Assembly (NCBI RefSeq): GCF_002775205.1
Contig: NC_036456.1
Location: forward strand, 4,603,463 to 4,667,462
Source: Xiphophorus maculatus
Lineage: Eukaryota; Chordata; Actinopteri; Cyprinodontiformes; Poeciliidae
DNA: 64,000 nt
Direction of reading: 5' to 3'
The notes beneath the pieces are model-generated. The model was not told the DNA's origin. It was given only the letters and a program-made list of their open reading frames with translations, and searched no databases. Of this stretch, positions 56,134 through 64,000 are shown piece by piece (position 1 is the first letter of the stretch; each line of letters opens with the position of its first letter). A program made the translations under genes and the position numbers.

Positions 56134-58129
56134 GCATTATTTGGAAGAACCCCCTGCCCATACGCCGCGCGCACACAGGCAGAATCCCGAAGAGATTCGC
56201 CGCTGCTGCGGTGGAGTAAACAACACTCCAGCAGGGCAACAGAAGCAGAGAGAGGAAAGCTTGTTTGCCCTTTTTTGTCAGTCTGTGTGTATTCAGTAAC
56301 AGGCCCAACTTGTTCCTTCCTTTTCTCTTCTGGTAATCCCTTTCTCATTATCATCCTTTCTTTTCGTTTGCCTCGGAAAAACGGCTTAGTGCCAAAAAGC
56401 TGCGCCAAAACACAAGCTGATTTCCGGAGTGTAGCATCTCTTCTTTTTTGGGTTTGGGAGAGATTTGTAGAGCTGCTGTTCAGCGGATATCCGTGTTTGT
56501 CTGTGGGATTATTTGCAGGTCATTGTTGGACATGGCCAAGACACACTTGACTCAATTAAGTTGAGTAAAGGAAAAGTATAGACTATTTTACCATCCAATG
56601 CAACAAATTAAGATCAAATACTCCTGCACTTAAACTACAAAATCTTCACAAGCATATAAAATATTACCTGTTATGCCACAAAAAAATTGCAGTTCAGTAT
56701 GACTTTTACAATACCTGACTTTCTCAATACCAAAGTATTTTCTTGGAAGTACATACTTGGCAAGCGTAGTTTAAAGTATGTTCTTGTCAAGGAGGGAAGA
56801 ACAATGGATCTGCAATTGGAGCAGACCGTACTTGATGTCACCGCTCACCTAAGATCCTTCCTGGAGTTTCAAGAACTTCCCCTGTTTTACTTAAGAATGT
56901 CATTATTTTCTCATTTATTAGAGATAGTGAGCGTTTTCACTCCTGATGCTCCAGTAGACTCGGTCTAACTGGGCACCAAAATTGCAACATTTGCTACATT
57001 TTCAGCTGGAGCAATTCACTTCAATCCTGCACTTTGCCAAAAGATCCAAACTCTTTGAAAAACCTGTTCCCAGCCTCACCTGTGGGGGCGCTGACATAGG
57101 AACCACTGAAGGAAACAACACAAAACCTGCAGACACTGAGCGCAACTTCCTCTTTCACAAAATGTAAATAAAAATGGAGTGGAGTTTTAGCGGTTGTAGG
57201 ATGACTCTTTTGTCCTTGGCAAGAAACCACGAGTCATTTTTTCCTCTAGCACAAGACTTATGCATTTTTTGGGGTGGTTTTGACCCAGAATGCCCTGCGT
57301 TATAGTTGGTTTCCTGCTTTTTCCATGTGAGGAAGCTGAAGTTTGGCTCTTACTGGACATCATGCACAACTATAATCCCAAATATGTCCCCTAAGTGATT
57401 TTAGCAAAGGCTCCAGAAGATGCTAGATGGTCGACTCACTGGTCAAAAGGAATGGACTTAGACTCATGTTGCAGATGGCCATAACGGCAGACAGGCATTT
57501 TATGTCTTCTTTGGAGAAACCACCTGAAATATTAGCTGCACTAAGCTGGATTTTTGATCTGGTTGTTGAATCAATTTAAGGTTTTCCCGTAAAATATCTC
57601 TTTCTTTGGGGAGAAGACTGACTTTGATGCTTATGCATCTATGGCTTAGTTTACAAGCTCAGCCATAGATATTTGAAAAGGGTTTCTTTTCAAGCAAAAG
57701 CTGACGAAGCTTATTGTAAATGACACCATGAACAGGAGATTCAGGCTCTCTGGGACACATTGTTGTTTCTGTCCCCGCAAAACGGCTCACTTTCAGGAAC
57801 ATCAGAGCAGTTCTGGTGGGCAGTGAATAACAAGTATTCTCTATCAAAACATGAAACTGCGTCTCTCTTCAGTGTCCGTCTGGATCTGGGTGGTTCCTTT
57901 TTTTTGTTTTCTCTCTCTCTTTTTTTTTGTCTTGCTGTGTGCCTGTCCCTGTAAGTCCCATTCCAATAGTCCACAGAAAGAAGACATTCTTCTCTGCAGT
58001 GTTACAGCCTTGTTAAACCCATTCCCCTCTGTTAAACCTCGCCTTTCTCTTGGCCCCCTTTTTCCCAGCGCCTCCGTTTCGCCGGCCAAGTGAAAGGCAG
58101 TCGGTCCGATGCCATTCACAGGCAAAAGA

Positions 58130-58290
58130 ACACAATGCCTGATTGGTGTCAATTAGCTAAAAGCTTCAGAGACCGCTTTTGATTGAATACGTTTGCATAC
58201 ATTATCTCTTCCTTAGTCCGCCCGCTAATCCGGGTGATTGATTGGCACATGGACGAGATAAAAATGAGCATTTTTCCCTACCCTTTTTTT
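58130..58290. promoter_or_regulatory. Candidate intronic enhancer block
   Basis: The block is dense with homeodomain, POU and PBX-like words: TCAATTAGC, GTTTGCATAC, GCTAATCC and TGATTGATTGG. Its first 18 bases recur nearly unchanged at 59572-59589. Conservation in other fish is not testable here. Confidence 0.3.
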
Positions 58291-59565
58291 CCCTCAAACC
58301 TTTTTACTGGAGCTGGAGTCCGATACGGCGACCAGTTGCCAGGAAGCTGCTTTCATTTCCCCGTCAGCCCCTGTACTCTTCCACGTTGTTTTGACACACC
58401 GGGGCGAGAAGCTTGTGTGTGCCGCCAAAATAAAGAGTGTCACAGCTTCGGTTACTGTCTCTTTCCACGTCTGTCGCAATCGAAGCCGTGACCTCGTTCT
58501 CATTAGCGACACTTCCGTCGCCGAGCGTCAAGGCAAGCGGCTCGTGAACTGGTCTTGAATGGATGCGGGGTTTTTTGTTGTTGTTATTTTTCTGCCTCTG
58601 GAAAAACAAGCACTTCCACAAAACGGAGGCCCGTGTGTAAACATGGAAATTTATGCGACGAGGTTCGTCAGCGAGATTCCTTCAAGGTCGCTTAACTTAA
58701 TGAAGCTGAGCAGTGGTCTCACGAAGTGGCAGACCTTGGAGAAGCGCAGCCGCGCGGAACGTTTTAAATGCCAGTTTTTCCCTTTTTAATGAATAAGTTG
58801 TAGTTTGACGGTGACGGCGTCGTTGTCGAGTCAAAGGTTTGGCAACAAGCATCTTGTTAGATAATAAAAATGGCTTAACTAGAGAGAACATCCAACAGAT
58901 TTAACTGCCTAACGAGCTCTCTTGTGTCGGAATGCTCAAATCAAAGCCACTCCCTTAGAAACAGGCTGGTTAATGATCCTGATCCGGCATCAGAACCGTG
59001 CCGTCGTCCTTGTTGTTCAATCATTCTCTTTATGCCTGAAATCGCGTTGCAATATGCATGTTTCTAGCCATAGGAGGAAGACAGGATGAGAAAGAAAATC
59101 ATCATACCTGCTGCAGGGTAAAGAGAAGATAAAATAGCCAAATGAAGGAGGATGAAAAGGTTCTTTTTTTCTTTCTAACAGTTTTCCTTCAAAAGAGCGG
59201 ATTATCTCTTGGAAGCTATCTCTGCCTTCAAGGCCCATTTCTACTTTCAGCAAGTTTTCTTTAGGGGTAATTCGCTTATATTCCCCGCTGGCCTCATCTG
59301 ATTTTCTACTTTGCCACACACACACACACACAATAATCCCCGCCCGCAGCCGAGATTCGTCTTGAAGGCGACCCTCGTCTGAACTCCCACCGCGCTCCTC
59401 ACCCGTGACCCCCGCCAGAACTCCCAACCGTTAAACACGGCATTATTATTATCGGGGCCCGCGCCGCGGGGAGAGGGAGAGGGGACAAATGTAGAGTGGG
59501 AAAATGAGTGAAGTACCTTGGGGAGTGTTGGAGGACCTGATTATGTGGGAGAAGCTTACTGTGTG

Positions 59566-59605
59566 AAATGCTGATTGGCTTCAATTAGCCTGCTGGCACC
59601 TGCGG
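59566..59605. promoter_or_regulatory. Second copy of the TGATTGG..TCAATTAGC motif
   Basis: TGATTGGCTTCAATTAGC at 59572-59589 matches 58140-58157 at 16 of 18 bases, and AATGC precedes both. It lies in a block of balanced composition. Confidence 0.3.
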
Positions 59606-61296
59606 AACATGTGTTTCCCAGCGGGGGGGTTTGGGGAGGGAGGAGTCCACTTCCAACACCGCCATGGCGAGTCCTTAGCCTGTCTGGCAGAGGAGCTCAT
59701 CATCAAATGAATGGGAACGGGCTTTAGTACAGAAAAAGGATCAAAGCCAAGTTTAAATCTGTCTTAATAGTGGGGATAAAAACGAGGTGTCATGATGCTG
59801 AAACTTTGATGGCCTACCAAGAAATAAACTCTCTACTTTAAAATATTTTGATAAACATTTTTCTTTTTTTTTAAGCAGAAAGATTCTATCAAACTGAGAA
59901 CAGAAAATTATAATCTGTGATGGTATAACAATATTCTTATGGTCTTAATTAACGTAAAACCTAGCTACTCTATTCCTTGCGGTTCTGCTGTAGGATTGAG
60001 TGATTTTATTTTATTAATTTTTTTCAAGCACTCGTCAAATAATTAAATTAACGCTTGGAAACAGTAATTGATACAAGCTAGGTCCAACAACAACTCAATT
60101 CCTTCCTGAGTCTTATTCTAATCAAAGTGTATGTCATTTATTTATTTATTTTTTAACATTAAGTTATGCGTTGTCACAAGTATGGGAACATTTTTTACTA
60201 ATGTTTAAAAATAAACTTCTAGTTGCTGGTTTTCCAAATATATCAACCATAGTATTCATAAACGGGTCCATGTACAAGCCAGGCGTTATTAGCATAGTTG
60301 CTAATTGCAGTATTTGCTGAGTTGTATTTTAGACATAAATGATTAGCAGTTTAGCTAACTTTCTTCTTATGCTATTCACAAACCCACGGACTTGCCTAGC
60401 GACATACCTCAACAGAGAATGTTAATTTATGCCAAGTGATGTGTTTAATAGTTCAGGAGCCTTACGAACCTTTAACTGTGTCAATCTTTAAAATCCTTCG
60501 CCAAGTCTGTCATGCTAGTCAACTTTTCATCTACGTCTGCGTCGTAGCTTTAGGGAAACATTGACGCCTTTGTCTTTTCCCGACGAAACACTTTTGTCTA
60601 TTCTTGATCTCTAATCTTCCAGCTCACAGCAGAGACTGCCAATCATCATAATTTAGGCGAGGTTCTAGAAGGGAGAGGCGAGGGCTGGTGTCTGCTCCAC
60701 TGCTGTCTGAACTTTTGCGCCGACTTGGGAAGACCTACATCTAACAAAATTGCATCAGTTCTATCAAAATATTGATTGTGTTGGCGTCGGCAAGAAGTGA
60801 AGTAGGCCGCAGACTTCTCTGCAGTTGGACGGAAACCTGAATAGGGCAGACAAACGGTTGACGAAATCCAGAGATATAAAAAAACGCGCAAAGTTAATAA
60901 CATTTACATGCAGATGGATTTCTCTCGAGTCCAAACGAAGGTTATAACAAATAAGCGAGCGGCGCGTTGCTCCCGCTGGAAAGACTCAAACATTTAGCTA
61001 CTCCCCTCCCTCCCATCACTGCCTCCCCTTGCGTTCCTCTATTTTTCTTCAGCTCCGGCCCATTGTAAAAGACGTCTTCCGCTTGCTTTTTCAATTTGAG
61101 ACGCAACTCGCCGGGTGAGATAGAGCCTCCATGTCGGGGTACAAATCATCCCAGTGTGTCGGAGAAATTGAATTTCCCATGAATACGTGATTGGCTGGGA
61201 TGTGCCCCTCAGCATGCGCGGCGGCTAATCCTCCGCGGTGCCATTGTGCGAGAGAGAGAGAGCGAGCGCAGGAAGCCGGTGCGGGGGCCGTGACAG

Positions 61297-61398
<102 letters not shown>

Positions 61399-62694
61399 AC
61401 AGAGGGAGGACACACCTATGCGATGACATGCTCCTCAGGAACAAAACCCCAAAGTGTCACAATCACACACTCGCAGAGGGTCGCCGGCAGCTGCCTGTTT
61501 GTGTGTGCGACTTCAGCGCATGCTGGGCGCACATGTCGCCGCGATTACAACCCGCTGGGTGTGTGCAGGCGCAAGGGCGTGTGTCGGCCGGCCCCCTCAT
61601 GCTGCTGCTGCCCTCTCTTCACAGTCGCATTTACAGACCACTTGTTGGGTCCCTGCAGTGCGCCGCAGCACAACTCTAGTATCATGCCTGTCATCGAGCC
61701 CCGTGGTAAGAGCCTCTTGAATTCGGGCCCTCCTGTCATTTACACAAAGAACACCATCTACTCCCCTTGTAGTGCATGCTGTACCGCATCAGGCAGAGAT
61801 CATTTTCTCATGTATTTCAGGAACCTGCAAAGGCAGAATATCCGGGCAAACTAAAGCAAATGTGTTCGCTTTAGTTTAACATAAACAATAGCATTATAAT
61901 AGTTTTGAGTTTTTTCATTATGGATTAGTTTTATTGAATTAGATGTGTGTTTTTTGTGTAATTCAATTTTTTTATTGGTGTGTTTGCTAGTTTTTATTAG
62001 TTAAATATTGTGTAGTTTTTTCAGAATTCAAAACGGTCAAGATATTGTATGGTGATTATGCATACATCGATTGGGTAATACATTCTCGACAACAGATGCC
62101 ATTTTCAAACGATGGATTCAATTATTGTCGAACAACCAGCTGACTCTGGTGTTTTCTCCCAACGTTTTATGTCGCCATTTTGTGGATCAGAATAAGTGTG
62201 GCCAGTTTGCCAAAGCCTGACTTAAGCTTCTTGTGTGGGGGGGAAAAAAAACTAAATTTCACAGCAGTTTGAAAAACTAATGAATGTGAATGTCATATAT
62301 GTGAAAACGAAGGAAGTTTGTTTGAGTTGGCTTTAAAAACGCACCATATAATTCTAGTGTACTTTTCCCCATTAATTACCGTTTTTATTTCAGTTAACAA
62401 AAATGCCCTTTCAATTTTTGTTACTTTGTTAGTATAAGTTAACTATAGTAGGTTTGATACACGAATACTTTTGATTGGATATACCTATACAGACCATGAT
62501 CTTTTTGTAAGAGACTCATCTTCCATTGATGGAGGCCCGTGTCAATATTCTTGGGTTTTATTTGGGATACTGAAGACATGAAAATATTTGTAACATTTAG
62601 TAAACAAAAATGTGGATTGACATTTTAATACATATTGTGGTCATTTATAATATGAAACTGCTACATTGATTTACATCACTGTTCCATGTTTTCT

Positions 62695-62990
62695 CCATTT
62701 GTGGGTTGGTTGTGGTTTGCTGGACTTCCAAAGCCTTGTCTTTGTAACTCTTGTCTCCTCATCCGGTTAGGGAGATTCTCTTGTTTCTTACATAATGGAT
62801 GCTGTTGTGAGGTATTTCAGCCTACTTCCTGCTGTCAGACAGGTTCTGTTTGAAGTGCTTTCTTGATTCTACAGATCAGGTAGTTATCCGGCCTGGGTGT
62901 GGCTAGCTTCTTTTGAACCGTTTTGCAAAATCAGCAATAGTTACTGCACGTTTCTGTTTGAGGAGCCAATACTTTCTAACTGTACTGTCC
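62695..62990 (-). mobile_element. Probable decayed DNA-transposon fragment
   Basis: Words such as GGCCTGGGTGTGGCTAG and GCAAAATCAGCAA followed by AATACTTTC recall the interior and end of a common fish Tc1-like element. No intact terminal repeat or transposase frame is visible, so this is tentative. Confidence 0.3.
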
Positions 62991-64000
62991 AGAGATCCAC
63001 TCTGTATTTCCAGCATTCACTTTGTGTTCGCAACCTGCCTGTAGGACTTCACCATCAGTATTAGCCAACTTTCTAGGGGTCTCCCATCATTTCTACTAAG
63101 TGAGGAGAACCTCCACCGAGAGGATGCTTGATCTGGCTCCACAGGGAGATCGGATGAATAGGTTTGAAGGAACTTGTGTTGCGTTTGTGTGTGTTCTCTG
63201 GTTAGGGGTAATTGAGCTTGATTGGATGAGTGGACAGTCTGCGGAAACGATCCAGAGCTCCGGAACGCCGTGTTTGCAAGAAGCTGCCAAAGCCAGATAT
63301 GTTGAAACGAACTTGCCTTCGCAAATCCCACATAATATCCTATCATTATCATTCCACAGGCTTTTAAAAGCTTATTAGCAGAAAATATGCTTTTGTTTCG
63401 TCCCCGCTCCGAAACTTCCAGCACTTCCTGTCCTCTTGATCCGACATGTAATCTGCTCCTTTTCTCCCCACATACTTTCCTCTTTCTTTGACCTTGTTGC
63501 CTGTGCCAAACAGGACAATGGCGTGTAACCTGGCACTTCTGGAACACCAAAGAAGAGACGGAGATTTTTAGCTGTGCCCAGACAGAGGAGAAGAAGGGTT
63601 GCTAATCTGATAATGGCTCCAGGGCAGAATGACTCTTCCTGGGCTGCATTGTGGCTTCACACAGTCATCTATCAGCCCCGGAGTCTCCTGTAATTACATA
63701 TTCTTCCTGTAGATACAGCCAAGGAGAGGAGGCACAGAAGGCCGGTCAGCACATTGAGACGAGGGATGATTGGGAAAAAAAAGAATCAAGTTTTTTTTTT
63801 TTTTTAAAGACGCTGAAATGAGTGAGGAGAAGAATATAGAGGCAGACAGAAAGAGGGTGAGGTTGGTAGTGTGAGTAACCGGCTCTTTGTGTGATGTAGA
63901 GATAAGGACAGGGTGGTAGGTATTACTTGATGCTTGATTTTCCTTTTGATTTGGAGCTATTGTATGCGTTTACAGCAGGATTATGTCACAAAAACAAACT

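Noticed and set aside
55539..58621. Cluster of 60-140-codon frames on both strands in sorcs2 intron 1
   Set aside because: They overlap on both strands, share no domain and have no consistent splice sites. The less AT-rich composition explains their length.

Overview
This is a window of vertebrate nuclear DNA, almost certainly from a ray-finned (teleost) fish. The genes are split by GT-AG introns, are separated by kilobases of AT-rich non-coding DNA, and carry vertebrate-type promoters and poly(A) signals. The transposon load is typical of fish: Tc1/mariner, hAT-like and other MITEs, V-SINE-like and other tRNA-headed SINEs, and LINE 3' tails. One SINE head resembles copies I associate with killifish and livebearers, but I cannot fix the species from sequence alone.

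Four genes are supported by protein-level recognition. Their order and orientation match human 4p16.1 as I remember it: ccdc96/cfap184 (minus, three exons, 971-4760), tada2b (plus, two exons, 4864-8574), grpel1 (minus, four exons, 15028-18505) and the first coding exon of sorcs2 (plus, 38519-38830). All exon joins were checked for frame: ccdc96 464 aa, tada2b 489 aa, grpel1 214 aa, sorcs2 exon 1 104 aa ending in phase 0. The ccdc96 and tada2b start codons face away from each other across only 103 bp, which must hold a shared promoter with an NRF-1 palindrome and a YY1-type motif. The genes have unrelated jobs: motile-cilium scaffold, SAGA histone acetyltransferase adaptor, mitochondrial Hsp70 nucleotide-exchange factor and neuronal VPS10 receptor. 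Their shared feature is conserved neighbourhood.

Layout: 1-970 is downstream of ccdc96 and may begin with the coding tail of a further gene. 8575-11740 is a probable long tada2b 3'UTR containing a perfect 16-bp-stem hairpin. 11741-15027 holds a LINE tail, a hAT-like MITE and the grpel1 3'UTR. 18506-38518 is a repeat-rich intergenic region leading to the GC-rich sorcs2 promoter. 38831-64000 is the start of a sorcs2 intron of at least 25 kb; it contains mobile elements, microsatellites and stretches that look like regulatory DNA, but no further exon I can recognise.

I found no previously undescribed multi-gene system. The most informative non-genic structures are two dispersed MITE families with several copies here, one copy carrying a nested SINE with perfect 15-bp target duplications, a decayed Tc1-like element with a double-repeat terminus, and several perfect inverted repeats. 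Long open frames in the non-coding regions are mostly chance frames or lie inside repeats.
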